DNA of 46,573 bases, from assembly GCA_029560585.1 (NCBI GenBank), contig JAKQKQ010000099.1, positions 1 to 46,573 on the forward strand, given 5' to 3'. Positions 16,583 through 27,502 of this stretch are shown one piece after another. The first letter of the stretch is position 1, and each line of letters begins with the position of its first letter. Both the position numbers and the translations under genes were made by a program. The notes beneath the pieces were generated by a model, which ran no database searches, was not told where the DNA came from, and saw only the letters and a program-made list of their open reading frames with translations. The stretch is from Verrucomicrobiota bacterium. GTDB lineage: Bacteria > Verrucomicrobiota > Verrucomicrobiia > JADLBR01.

Positions 16583-18175
16583 TCACCGGATGCGGACGGC
16601 CAAGTAAACGGTGACCCCCTGCCGCCAGATGCGCAGCAGGCTGCGGTGGCCCGTGATCTTTTCCGCCGCGCGCTGCGCCTCGTCGATGTTGGTGACCGAC
16701 GTCTCGCCGATCTCGACGATGACATCGCCCTCCGCCAGCCCCGCATCCGACGCCCGGGAGTTCCGCGACACCGATTTGACCACCACGCCCTTGAGGCTGG
16801 GTGGCGCGCCCAGTTCTCGCCGGATGGAATTATCCAGCTCGATGATTTCGACCCCGCTGAAGAGACTCTCCCCGGCAACGGCTTGGTCGGGTTGCCCCTC
16901 GCCGCGCGCCTGCGCGCTGCCCGAAGGGGCGCCGAGCTGCCCCAGGACCGCCTTCACGGTCTGCTCCTTGCCACCGCGGATGAGCCGCAGCATGATCTCC
17001 GTGCCGGGCTCGGTATGCGCGGCCAGCACCCGCAGGTCGTGCGAATCGCGGACCTCGCGACCGTTGAAACCGACGATCACGTCCTTGGATTGGAGGCCGG
17101 CCTTCTCGGCAGAGCCGCCGGAAACCACCTCGCTGATGAGTGCTCCGGTGGGCCCGGGCAGATTCAAGGTCGCGGCGAAATCCGCGGTCACGTCCTGGAT
17201 GCCGACCCCGAGCATGCCGCGGTTGACCTTCCCATATTTGACCAACTGCTTGAGCACGTAGCGGGCGATATTCGCGGGCACGGCAAATCCGATGCCGATG
17301 TTGCCCCCGGTCTGTGACACGATCGCGGAGTTTAGCCCGACCAGTCGTCCCTGGACGTCCACGAGCGGGCCGCCCGAATTGCCGAAGTTGATGGCGGCGT
17401 CGGTCTGAATGTAGTCCTCGTATACCTGCCGCGTGCGGCGCCGGCCCGTCTCATCGCCCTCGCTCTCGAAAGGCCGCCGGTGCTTCGCGCTGATGATGCC
17501 CTGGGTGACCGTCTGGCCAACACCCAACGGGTTACCGATGGCCAGCACCTTGTCGCCAACCTGTATGCGCTCGCTGTCGGTGACCGCGATTGCCGGGAAC
17601 TTCTTGCCCTCGATCTTGAGGACGGCGATGTCGGTCGAGGGGTCACTGCCGACGACCTTAGCCGGCAGTTCCTCGATGCTATCGGGCAACAGCACGCCAA
17701 CCTGGTCGGCCTGATCGACGACATGGAAGTTGGTCAGGATATAGCCATCCTCGGTGACGATGACACCCGAGCCCAGGCCCTGGCGCACCTTTTCCTCCTC
17801 GGTCTGTGGGGCGGACTGGTCGCGGTCCCGGCCCCGGTCGCGGTAGCGCCGCGTGTCGGGCACGCCGAAGAAGTACCGGAAGAAGGGATCGTTCGCCCAA
17901 GGTACCATGCGCGGGTCGTTCAGGTAGCGCACCATCTTGTAGGAGAATACGCTGACCACGCTGGGGTTCACTCGCTCGACCACGGGCGCGAAGCTCGCGG
18001 CGGAGGGCTGGGTGCGATCGATGTCGGTCTCATCGATCCGCAGGTTGAGATCGTTGCCCGCGGGTTTCTCTCCCTTGAGCCTGTCCATGATGCCGGCGCC
18101 GGTCGGCGCGGCGGTTAGGGCGGTTGCCAGCAGGGCCGACAGCGCCGCCCGGAAGACGATGTGATGCTGTTTCAT
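16583..18175 (-). CDS. DegP/HtrA (Do)-family periplasmic serine protease
   Basis: This 530-residue protein has an N-terminal signal peptide (basic KQHHIVFR, then ALSALLATALTAAPTGA), a trypsin-like domain and two PDZ domains. The catalytic triad is visible: His151 in LTNFHVVD, Asp182 in STDIAVLK and Ser267 in INFGNSGGPL. PDZ1 spans about 315-410 (RGMLGVGIQDV...SKDVIVGFNGREV) and PDZ2 about 440-525 (GVVVKSVSRNSRASDAGLAEGDVIVEIGE). An arginine/aspartate-rich loop near residues 108-120 corresponds to the variable LA loop. AAAGGAG precedes the ATG. Family members degrade or refold damaged envelope proteins. It is preceded by repeat copy C and a candidate promoter, so it is probably monocistronic. 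Confidence 0.94.
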   Translation of the reverse strand: MKQHHIVFRAALSALLATALTAAPTGAGIMDRLKGEKPAGNDLNLRIDETDIDRTQPSAASFAPVVERVNPSVVSVFSYKMVRYLNDPRMVPWANDPFFRYFFGVPDTRRYRDRGRDRDQSAPQTEEEKVRQGLGSGVIVTEDGYILTNFHVVDQADQVGVLLPDSIEELPAKVVGSDPSTDIAVLKIEGKKFPAIAVTDSERIQVGDKVLAIGNPLGVGQTVTQGIISAKHRRPFESEGDETGRRRTRQVYEDYIQTDAAINFGNSGGPLVDVQGRLVGLNSAIVSQTGGNIGIGFAVPANIARYVLKQLVKYGKVNRGMLGVGIQDVTADFAATLNLPGPTGALISEVVSGGSAEKAGLQSKDVIVGFNGREVRDSHDLRVLAAHTEPGTEIMLRLIRGGKEQTVKAVLGQLGAPSGSAQARGEGQPDQAVAGESLFSGVEIIELDNSIRRELGAPPSLKGVVVKSVSRNSRASDAGLAEGDVIVEIGETSVTNIDEAQRAAEKITGHRSLLRIWRQGVTVYLAVRIR

Positions 18176-18241
18176 ATTATGAGCTCTCCTTTGCCGGGGA
18201 CCATCGGCCAGCGGGCCAATGATCCTCCCGATAATGCGTAA

Positions 18242-18269
18242 TAAATAGGCTCGGTTTCGGAGAATTCAA
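18242..18269 (-). promoter_or_regulatory. Candidate promoter of the HtrA gene
   Basis: On the minus strand, TTGAAT (18269-18264) is separated by 16 bases from TATTTA (18247-18242), about 65 bases before the start codon. The surrounding 18220-18270 stretch is AT-rich compared with its flanks. It does not resemble an extracytoplasmic-stress (sigmaE-type) promoter. Confidence 0.4.
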
Positions 18270-18313
18270 CTTTGCCGGGGGCGGAGTAGCCGCGACCCGC
18301 GCGTGTGCTCGCC

Positions 18314-18478
18314 AGCCTGCATATTTCACGCAAGCGCGTGAAATATGCAGGCTCAAAGAAAAACCGCGCTCCGAAGAACGCGACTTTGAGGGGTCTGGGG
18401 CCACCGGTCCGCGAAACACACTCCGCAACCGCGAAAAAACCCAGTCTTTGCCTGACCTTTCCCAATAAATGGCTTTGA
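18314..18478 (-). repeat. Dispersed repeat family 1, copy C (inverted, lacks first hairpin)
   Basis: The long hairpin is AGCCTGCATATTTCACGC / GCGTGAAATATGCAGGCT with loop AAGC (18314-18353). Relative to copies A and B, one G-C pair has become A-T on both arms, a compensatory change. The interior reads through on the minus strand in the same frame as copies A and B without indels. However, the ATG is replaced by CTC and the stop by a sense codon, so this copy is not a gene. It lies between the end of nrdJ and the HtrA promoter. I see nothing in the remaining bases 18479-18580. Confidence 0.88.
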
Positions 18479-18580
18479 GAACCCCTTGCGGGAGATGGGC
18501 GCGCCCGCAGAACCACGCGCCGCCGCCGCGCCCGGCCTTGGATGTGCCGGACACGGCGAACGGCGCGCGGGGCCCCTTCT

Positions 18581-21574
<2,994 letters not shown>

Positions 21575-21704
21575 GCTTCGCCACTCCCATTCTCTCCAAG
21601 TCCTTCGCCCAGTTCACCTTCCCAACGTCACCCCCTGGTGACAACCCTGCCGACAACCCTGTCAACAGCCTTGGGAAAACTACCGCCTGTTGTTGTTCTT
21701 GAGA
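21575..21704 (-). other. Leader region of nrdJ
   Basis: About 120 bases of leader lie between the predicted promoter and the start codon. It contains a tandem GACAACCCTG motif (plus-strand reading, near 21640-21660) and a CAACAG / CTGTTG inverted pair, but no recognisable riboswitch. The stretch 21734-21952, upstream of the promoter and ending at the infA stop, is AT-rich around 21775-21830 and holds no gene that I can support. Confidence 0.4.
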
Positions 21705-21733
21705 AAGATACCACAATGGGTTGTGGTCGTCAA
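21680..21733 (-). promoter_or_regulatory. nrdJ promoter with two NrdR-box-like palindromes
   Basis: On the minus strand, TTGACG (-35, 21733-21728) and TATCTT (-10, 21710-21705) are exactly 17 bases apart. The spacer is the palindrome ACCACAATGGGTTGTGGT (21710-21727, plus-strand reading). Its inner 16-mer matches the published NrdR-box consensus (acaCwAtATaTwGtgt) at about 11 positions. A weaker second copy (21680-21695) is centred 31 bp away, the three-helical-turn spacing known for NrdR box pairs. Binding there would block RNA polymerase. No nrdR gene lies in the window. Confidence 0.6.
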
Positions 21734-21952
21734 ACAGAAAAGCGCCCTCCTCGCCCCGAGAATCCCCAGATTTCAATACAAAACATTCACTATAAACTTC
21801 TTACAATATTAATATGGAATCAGAAACCGCAGTGGGATCGGCTAACCACGATCCGCGAGGCCACGTGTCCTGCCGACGAACGCGTCGGGCCCAGACGAGA
21901 CAGCGAGCGGGTTGGCAAGCCGCGATGAGGCGCCCCAGAAGCCTGGGCCAAA

Positions 21953-22222
21953 TCAACGGCGCCGATGTCGGTTTGAGGGCGGAGGGGGCGGTGCACCCGC
22001 GGCGCGCTTGGGCGGATGACGATAGGTGATCCGGGCCTTGGTGAGATCATACGGCGTCATCTCGACGCTGACGCTGTCGCCGGTCATGATCTTGATGAAG
22101 TGCTTGCGCATGCGGCCGGAGAGGTGCGCCAACACGACGCTCCCGTTGGGCAACTGCACCCGGAACATCGTCGCGGGCAGAACCTCGACGACCTTGCCTT
22201 CAACCTCGACCGCGTTTGCCAT
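21953..22222 (-). CDS. infA: Translation initiation factor IF-1
   Basis: IF-1 is a single S1/OB-fold protein that binds the ribosomal A site during initiation. The 89-residue product shows the classic sequence: [61 protein letters not shown]. Typical IF-1 is about 72 residues and ends near this ITYR. Here a further tail, [21 protein letters not shown], is proline- and arginine-rich and presumably disordered. It lies downstream of lpxK on the same strand but about 80 bases away, so cotranscription is possible but not shown. Confidence 0.95.
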   Translation of the reverse strand: MANAVEVEGKVVEVLPATMFRVQLPNGSVVLAHLSGRMRKHFIKIMTGDSVSVEMTPYDLTKARITYRHPPKRAAGAPPPPPSNRHRRR

Positions 22223-22301
22223 TCTTGTGTCCGTCCCGGTGACCAGTCTGGAACATCGGGCGAGTCATGCTACCCACTTGGCCAGTGTCGTCCAGCCCCA
22301 T

Positions 22302-23570
22302 TTAGCCCGGACATTCCTCGTCACGCACAGCCGTCAGACTGTGAGATTCCGGGCTCTGGGCATGTTGCGCGATGGCGACGGCGGGGTGTCTTCCCTCGGC
22401 CCCCGCACAGATGCGATCGACCACGCGCTCGAACGCGGCCTCGCCGCCGATGGCCCGCACCTCGACGCGCAAGAAGAGGATGGGCACGGGGAGCTGCTCG
22501 GGATCCAGCGGGGGGAGCCGCACGGCGTCCTTTTCGGTCGTCAGGATGGCCTTGGCGCGAAGCCGACGGCTCTTGGCCAACATGGAAAGGATCTCGCCCT
22601 TGGAATACCGGTGGTGATCCGCGTACTGTCTCGCGTGGACGATCTCGGCACCCAGGGTGCGAAGGAACGACTCGAAGCTGTCGGGCTGCGCGATGCCCGA
22701 GATCGCCGCGATGCGGCGCTCGTTGAGGAACTCCAGCGGCAAGCGTTCCTCGGTGTAGACGTTCTGGCAATAGAGCGGAACGTGGCGGCACTCGATGATC
22801 TCCGCATGCCGGTTGTGCTGCCGTATGCGCTCCTTGAGCGTGGCGTTGTCGCGCCCGTGGCACTTGGTGATGAAGATCACATCGGCGCGCTTGAGGTGGC
22901 CCGGTGGCTCGCGCAGCGTGCCGCGCGGCAGGAGATATTCGTTCCCGAAGGGGGCCTGGCGGTCGATCAGCACCACGTCCACGCGCTGCTTGAGGGGCAG
23001 GTACTGGAATCCATCGTCGAGCAGCAGCGTGTCGATGCCCCACCGGTCCATGGCATAGAGGGCGCTCTTCACGCGATCCTTGTCCACCAGCACGCGCACC
23101 CCCGGCAGATTCGATGCCAGCATGACGGGCTCATCGCCCGCGCGGGTGGCATCCAGCAGCACCCGCTTGCCATCGCTGACAACCCGCGGCGGGGGGGCCA
23201 ACTCGCCCAGGGCCACGCCGATCCTTCGGCGCACCCGCTCCAGCCACGGCGCCGACTTCGATTTATAGCCCCTGCTCAAGACCGCCACGCTCCTGCCCCG
23301 CGCGCTCAACGCCCGCGCAAATTTCTCAACCACGGGCGTCTTCCCGGTGCCGCCCACCGTCAGATTGCCTATGCTGATCACGAGGCAGCCCACCGGCCGG
23401 GGCCGCGCCAGTCTCTCCTCATAGACCCAGAGCCGCAGCCGCATGATCTGCGCGTACAGATGCGAGAGCAAAAGCAGCACCACCCGAAGCAGGGCCGCGC
23501 GCTTGCCGTAGCGACGTTCCAGAATCACGTCGACGGCAAACTGCTCCAACCGGTCAAAAACCGCCCGCAT
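22302..23570 (-). CDS. lpxK: Tetraacyldisaccharide 4'-kinase
   Basis: LpxK phosphorylates the 4' position of the lipid A disaccharide at the inner membrane. The P-loop is at residues 73-79 in [20 protein letters not shown], preceded by an N-terminal membrane-associating helix ([17 protein letters not shown]). Further family blocks are [80 protein letters not shown] and [15 protein letters not shown] 23570 was chosen because the N-terminal helix begins there and GGGAA precedes it; the frame opens 40 codons earlier without family sequence. The last 20 residues and the stop codon (22302-22304) fall inside repeat family 1, copy D, so the C-terminus is repeat-derived. No other lipid A genes are adjacent. 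Confidence 0.94.
   Translation of the reverse strand: MRAVFDRLEQFAVDVILERRYGKRAALLRVVLLLLSHLYAQIMRLRLWVYEERLARPRPVGCLVISIGNLTVGGTGKTPVVEKFARALSARGRSVAVLSRGYKSKSAPWLERVRRRIGVALGELAPPPRVVSDGKRVLLDATRAGDEPVMLASNLPGVRVLVDKDRVKSALYAMDRWGIDTLLLDDGFQYLPLKQRVDVVLIDRQAPFGNEYLLPRGTLREPPGHLKRADVIFITKCHGRDNATLKERIRQHNRHAEIIECRHVPLYCQNVYTEERLPLEFLNERRIAAISGIAQPDSFESFLRTLGAEIVHARQYADHHRYSKGEILSMLAKSRRLRAKAILTTEKDAVRLPPLDPEQLPVPILFLRVEVRAIGGEAAFERVVDRICAGAEGRHPAVAIAQHAQSPESHSLTAVRDEECPG
22304..22361 (+). repeat. Dispersed repeat family 1, copy D (first hairpin only)
   Basis: AGCCCGGA at 22304-22311 pairs with TCCGGGCT ending near 22354, with an inner CACAG / CTGTG pair, followed by the CTGGGC seen after the same hairpin in copies A and B. 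The interior and the long hairpin are missing. It overlaps the 3' end of lpxK and could act as its transcript end. Confidence 0.75.
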
Positions 23571-23692
23571 GTTCCCGTAGCATAGCGCGGCCCGCCGCAC
23601 CTGCCGAGCCGGGAATTCATCGCGCCTCGGGGGCCGCCATGCGTTGACGGCGGACGCGCGCGCGAGTAGTTTGAAACTCGGGAGAACCACCT

Positions 23693-24739
23693 ATGCCAAA
23701 CGCCAAAGCCTACGCCACCCCTGGTGCCACGTCGCCGCTCGGTCCTTTCACGCTACAGCGACGGGACCCGCAGCCCAACGACGTCCATATCGAGATCCTG
23801 TACTGCGGGGTTTGCCACTCGGACCTTCACACCGCCCGCAACGAGTGGCAAAATACCATCTATCCCTGCGTGCCCGGCCACGAGATCGTGGGACGGGTCG
23901 TCCGGGTCGGGAACGCGGTGAAGAAATTCAAGCCCGGCGATATCGCGGCGGTGGGCTGCCTGGTCGATTCCTGCCGCACATGCCCCAGTTGCCGCGCCGG
24001 CCTCGAGCAATATTGCGAGACCGGATTCGTCCTCACCTACAACAGCCCCGACAAGCACAGCGGCGGCATCACCTACGGCGGCTACTCGGACAGCATCGTC
24101 GTGGACGAGGCGTTCGTGCTGCGGGTCCCGACGAATCTCGACCTCGCGGCCGCGGCGCCCCTCCTCTGCGCCGGCATCACCACATATTCCCCCCTGCGTC
24201 ACTGGAACGTCGGCAAGGGCCAGAAGGTGGGCGTCGTCGGCCTCGGCGGACTGGGCCACATGGCGGTCAAATTCGCCAACGCGTTTGGCGCCCACGTCGT
24301 GATGATCACGACATCGCCGGGCAAGGCGGCGGACGCCCGGCGCCTCGGCGCGCACGAGGTCATCATCTCCAGAAACGAGGACGAGATGCGCAAACACCAC
24401 AACACTTTCGATTTCATCCTCGATGCCGTTTCCGCCCAGCACGACCTGGGCGCCTACCTCGAACTGCTGAAGCGCGACGGCACGATGACCATAGTCGGCG
24501 TGCCAGAGAAACCGTTGCCGCTCGGGATGTTCCCGCTCGTCATGAGGCGCCGCCAGATCGGGGGCTCGCTGATCGGCGGCCTGCCCGAGACCCAGGAGAT
24601 GCTGGATTTCTGCGGCCAGCGCGGGATCACCTGCGACATCGAGCTCATCCCCATCCAGCGCATCAACGAGGCCTACGAACGCATGCTCAAGAGCGACGTC
24701 AAGTACCGCTTCGTCATCGACATGAAATCGCTGAAGTGA
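23693..24739 (+). CDS. Zinc-dependent NAD(P) alcohol dehydrogenase (CAD/YahK-like)
   Basis: This is a medium-chain dehydrogenase of 348 residues, a typical length. The catalytic zinc site is CGVCHSDLH (Cys41, with His42 following) and PGHEIVGRV (His63-Glu64). The structural zinc loop is DSCRTCPSCRAGLEQYC (Cys94, 97, 100, 108). The Rossmann domain has VGVVGLGGLGHMAVKFANAFG. The CGxCHxDLH and YGGYSDSIVVDE blocks resemble the cinnamyl-alcohol-dehydrogenase/YahK group, which reduces aldehydes with NADPH. GGGAG precedes the ATG. The gene is divergent from lpxK and appears monocistronic. The physiological substrate is unknown. Confidence 0.93.
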   Translation: MPNAKAYATPGATSPLGPFTLQRRDPQPNDVHIEILYCGVCHSDLHTARNEWQNTIYPCVPGHEIVGRVVRVGNAVKKFKPGDIAAVGCLVDSCRTCPSCRAGLEQYCETGFVLTYNSPDKHSGGITYGGYSDSIVVDEAFVLRVPTNLDLAAAAPLLCAGITTYSPLRHWNVGKGQKVGVVGLGGLGHMAVKFANAFGAHVVMITTSPGKAADARRLGAHEVIISRNEDEMRKHHNTFDFILDAVSAQHDLGAYLELLKRDGTMTIVGVPEKPLPLGMFPLVMRRRQIGGSLIGGLPETQEMLDFCGQRGITCDIELIPIQRINEAYERMLKSDVKYRFVIDMKSLK

Positions 24740-24909
24740 GGCCGGGGTCAACTCTCGATTCTTGACACTCTCCCGCCGGGGTGGGCCGCGGCCCTCCCTT
24801 CGGCATGAAAGGTCGGTTGGTCTTCGGACAATTTCCGCGCTACGCCAAAGACAAGCCGCTTCGAGGGCCCCTCGATGCCGGTCGTGGCTTCTGAAAGGGA
24901 CGGAGTGGA

Positions 24910-25917
24910 ATGAAAGATATGAAAGCACCCCAAAATAGGAATCGGCGATACGCCAGCCGACCCGTGTTCATGGGATGGGCCGGCGCGATCGCCCTGTCAT
25001 TGGCAAGCGGCGCGACGAATGCCGCGGAGCCGTCGGGCCCCCGATCCACCGTGCGCGATCACCTGTGGATCTTCACCACGCCGTCTGGGTCGAGCAACAA
25101 CTACATGGAGATGGGCGGGTTCCGCGGCGGTTCGCGGATGACGCCGGCGGAAGGCGCGTTCTTTCTCAACATCCCCAATCTCATTCTGGTGCGGAACCGC
25201 GAGCTGCCATCCTTGCCCAGCAGCCAGGAATGGCGCGCCAAGACGGAGTATGAGCAGTACGCGATCGCGTTTCGGCCTTTGAACAAGGTGATCTGGTCGG
25301 TGGTCGGCAGCGGCGGCAAGGGCGGGATGAGCGAACTACACCACGTGCTCGGCCTGGCCAAGAAGTACCCCAACATCGGCGGCATCTTTCTGGACGACTA
25401 CATCGTCGAGCCGAGGAAACAGCCCGATGGGCGCACCGTCGGCCGCCCCGCGATAATGCCCGAGGATCTCAAGTCCGCGCGCGAGCGCATGAAAACCGTG
25501 GGACGACCCATGGAGACATGGGTGACACTCTACACCCACGAACTGGACCCAAAACACCCGCGCCACAAGGGCTGCGAGCCGCCGCTGGCCGGATTCCTGA
25601 ACCTGTTCGACGTGCTAACGCTCTGGACCTGGAACGGCGAAGAGCTGCGCGATCTCGACGCGAGCCTCGCAACGCTGGAGGCGATGGCGCCAAAGACCGC
25701 GCGCAAGGCGCTCGGGCTCTACATGTGGGACTACTTCAACAAGCGACCGATGCCGATCGAGCTGATGAAACTCCAGTGCGAGCGCGGCCTAAAATGGCTC
25801 CGCGATGGGCGCGTCGAGTACCTTATCTTTCTATCCAGCACGCTCTGCGACATGGGTCTCCCGAGCGTGGAATTCGCGCGGCAGTGGATCGCCGAGGTCC
25901 GCGGCGAGCCGCTCTGA
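24910..25917 (+). CDS. Secreted protein of unknown function (TIM-barrel-like appearance)
   Basis: The first 40 residues form a signal peptide: basic MKDMKAPQNRNRRYASR, hydrophobic VFMGWAGAIALSLASGA, then a cleavage-type TNAAEP. The mature part has alternating strand and helix blocks, such as VRDHLWIFTTPSGS, YPNIGGIFLDDYIVEPR, METWVTLYTHEL, FDVLTLWTWNGEEL, KALGLYMWDYFNKRPMP and VEYLIFLSSTLCDMG. IFLDDY and TLWTWNGEE are the kind of strand-end acidic motifs seen in glycoside-hydrolase-like barrels. I cannot assign it to a family or name a substrate. GGAG lies 4 bases before the ATG. Its stop codon directly abuts repeat family 2 at 25918. Confidence 0.75.
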   Translation: MKDMKAPQNRNRRYASRPVFMGWAGAIALSLASGATNAAEPSGPRSTVRDHLWIFTTPSGSSNNYMEMGGFRGGSRMTPAEGAFFLNIPNLILVRNRELPSLPSSQEWRAKTEYEQYAIAFRPLNKVIWSVVGSGGKGGMSELHHVLGLAKKYPNIGGIFLDDYIVEPRKQPDGRTVGRPAIMPEDLKSARERMKTVGRPMETWVTLYTHELDPKHPRHKGCEPPLAGFLNLFDVLTLWTWNGEELRDLDASLATLEAMAPKTARKALGLYMWDYFNKRPMPIELMKLQCERGLKWLRDGRVEYLIFLSSTLCDMGLPSVEFARQWIAEVRGEPL

Positions 25918-26151
25918 CCTGAAACTTCGGGCGCTGTTCGCGGGCGCGGCTCGTGCCCCGACCCAGGATCCGGGCCCGGAGGGTTTTGGACTGCGGTGGC
26001 AGAGTCCGGCAACCGCCGGACGGCGCCACCGCTTTGGCAGCGCGCGAAGCGCGAGCCGGGACCAGCGGGTTCGGCTCCGCCGGGGGCAAAAGCGGTGTCG
26101 CCGCTTCGCTCTGCCACCGCAGTCCAAAACGGCCCCGCCCCCAGAAGTTTC
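25918..26151 (+). repeat. Dispersed repeat family 2, copy 1 (long imperfect palindrome)
   Basis: The outer boundaries are the inverted 8-mers GAAACTTC (25921-25928) and GAAGTTTC (26144-26151). Inside lies an inverted repeat beginning TTTTGGACTGCGGTGGCAGA (25984) whose complement ends at 26129. Further in are the ACCGCTTTGG and AAAAGCGGTG pieces. The first 66 bases recur at 46508-46573, and the inner palindrome recurs at 39664-39813. I recall similar TTGGACTGCGGTGGCAGAG sequence from Verrucomicrobia-type genomes, but cannot check this here. Confidence 0.85.
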
Positions 26152-26187
26152 ATCATGAATAATCCGGCGCGTGGACGACTCTGGCTG

Positions 26188-26217
26188 GCGCCGCCCCCGG
26201 CGCGCCGGGGGCGGCGC
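26188..26217. repeat. Perfect 30-bp GC-only palindrome
   Basis: GCGCCGCCCCCGGCG is followed directly by its own reverse complement. Such a structure would extrude or fold strongly in either strand. No U-run follows on either side, so terminator function is only possible, not evident. Confidence 0.6.
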
Positions 26218-26273
26218 TGACCAGAAACTTCATGCGGCGGGCATTCGGGCACCACCGGGGGTGAAAACGAGAC

Positions 26274-26330
26274 GCAGGAGCGCGCTTGCGCACGATTCGC
26301 GCGTGGAATCGCCTGCAAGCAGGCTCCTAC
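26274..26330. repeat. REP-like inverted pair (BIME-type)
   Basis: Two 25-base units face each other across 7 bases: GCAGGAGCGCGCTTGCGCAC... at 26274-26298, and on the minus strand GTAGGAGCCTGCTTGCAGGC... at 26330-26306. Each has a GTAG/GCAG-type head followed by a GC-rich hairpin and ends GATTC. This is the layout of REP sequences arranged as a BIME. No REP-associated tyrosine transposase gene is visible in the window. Confidence 0.6.
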
Positions 26331-26351
26331 TGCCCGGCACCTGAATTCTCG

Positions 26352-26384
26352 AGGAATCTGTCGGCCTAAGTCCGACAGATTCCT
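26352..26384. terminator. 13-bp hairpin downstream of the nucleotidyltransferase gene
   Basis: AGGAATCTGTCGG and CCGACAGATTCCT form a perfect 13-bp stem with a 7-base loop. It lies about 80 bases past the 3' end of the minus-strand gene ending at 26465. It lacks a U-run, so it may be a dispersed hairpin. Apart from it and the repeats listed, the gap 25918-26464 holds nothing I can identify. Confidence 0.4.
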
Positions 26385-26464
26385 AGGCGCCGATCATGAC
26401 CGGCCTCCCCGCAGAGGCCGTCGTTGCTTTGCCGCCGCTGGTCCCGGTCTCATCGGCCGACGGC

Positions 26465-27394
26465 CTACCCCCACAGCGGCGAAGGATATTCCCCACCCGC
26501 CACAAGCGCCTTGATGGAGGCCTGCACCTTGGGCTTGTCCTCGCGATACGTCACCCCGAACCACGGGCTATCGCAATCCAGCACCGAGACCTCGGCCTCG
26601 CCGCGCGCGATCATCTGGCCGACGCAATTCGGCAGCAGGCACTCGGAACCCGGCTCCGGGCCGCGGTCGCGCAGAAATTCATCAAACAGCTTGCCCAGGG
26701 GCTGAAAGACGCGGGGCCGAAACGCCCAGAAATTCATCGAGACGAGTTCATCGCCCGTGAGCCGCACCGATGCGGCTCCGGCCGGCCGATATTCGATGAC
26801 GGCGCCCTCGCGCGCGATCGGGTTCCACTCCTCGATGGAGAGCAGCCTCCCGCGATCATCGGTGCGGCAGTGCCCCCGCGCGACGCCGCCGTGTTCCGAG
26901 AGCGTGTTGCGCAAGCGATAGCCGACCATCGCCAGCCGCACTGGCCCGCCCTCGTCGCCACCCGGCCCCGAGAAAAAGCTCGCCGCCGTCCGGTAGCTGG
27001 CACGGCCATAGAAGTCATCTGCGTTGATCACGCAGAAAGGGCCGTCCACGGCACCCGCCAGGCACAGGACCGCGTGCGTCGTGCCCCACGGCTTCTTGCG
27101 GCCCTCGGGCACGCTAAATCCCCTCGGCAGATCCTCCAGTCCCTGGAACACCACATCCGCGCCGCATCCTCGCGGAAACCGGGACATCACCCCATCGCGA
27201 AATTCCTTTTCGAAATCCCGCCGGATGATAAACACCACGCGCCTAAAACCCGCACGAAGCGCGTCGTAGACCGAATACTCCAGCATCACCTCGCCCGACG
27301 GGCCGACCGGATCCAGCTGCTTGAGCCCACCGTATCGGCTGCCCATCCCTGCCGCCATCACCGCCAAGGTCGGACCATCGCTGCGCTCAAACAT
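26465..27394 (-). CDS. Sugar-nucleotidyltransferase-like protein (NTP_transferase fold)
   Basis: The protein opens with TLAVMAAGMGSRYGGLKQLDPVGPSGEVMLEYSVYDALRAGFRRVVFI. This is the AAGxGxR...K signature of the GT-A-fold NDP-sugar pyrophosphorylases, with a PVGPSGE block characteristic of a distinct single-domain subgroup. CVINADDFYGRASY provides the metal-binding Asp pair, and FSVPEGRKKPWGTTHAVLCL the PWGTxHA block. Its 309 residues lack the hexapeptide C-terminal domain of GlmU or GlgC. It presumably activates a sugar phosphate or transfers a nucleotidyl group; the substrate is unclear. It stands alone between a repeat-rich gap and a divergent nuclease gene. Confidence 0.86.
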   Translation of the reverse strand: MFERSDGPTLAVMAAGMGSRYGGLKQLDPVGPSGEVMLEYSVYDALRAGFRRVVFIIRRDFEKEFRDGVMSRFPRGCGADVVFQGLEDLPRGFSVPEGRKKPWGTTHAVLCLAGAVDGPFCVINADDFYGRASYRTAASFFSGPGGDEGGPVRLAMVGYRLRNTLSEHGGVARGHCRTDDRGRLLSIEEWNPIAREGAVIEYRPAGAASVRLTGDELVSMNFWAFRPRVFQPLGKLFDEFLRDRGPEPGSECLLPNCVGQMIARGEAEVSVLDCDSPWFGVTYREDKPKVQASIKALVAGGEYPSPLWG

Positions 27395-27502
27395 GGCACG
27401 ATATAAAAGGGCTCAAAGAGGATAGTGCAAGGGTCGGTTGAGACATCTCTACCCCCAGATGAAGTGTGGTGACACCGCGGGGAACGACGTTAGACTTGGA
27501 AG

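Noticed and set aside
21575-21704. Cobalamin riboswitch upstream of nrdJ
   Set aside because: I looked for the B12-box-like consensus in the leader and did not see it; a covariance-model search would settle this.
22026-23585. 519-codon plus-strand open frame
   Set aside because: Antisense to infA, repeat copy D and lpxK.
26396-27406. 336-codon plus-strand open frame
   Set aside because: Antisense to the nucleotidyltransferase gene, which has clear catalytic motifs.
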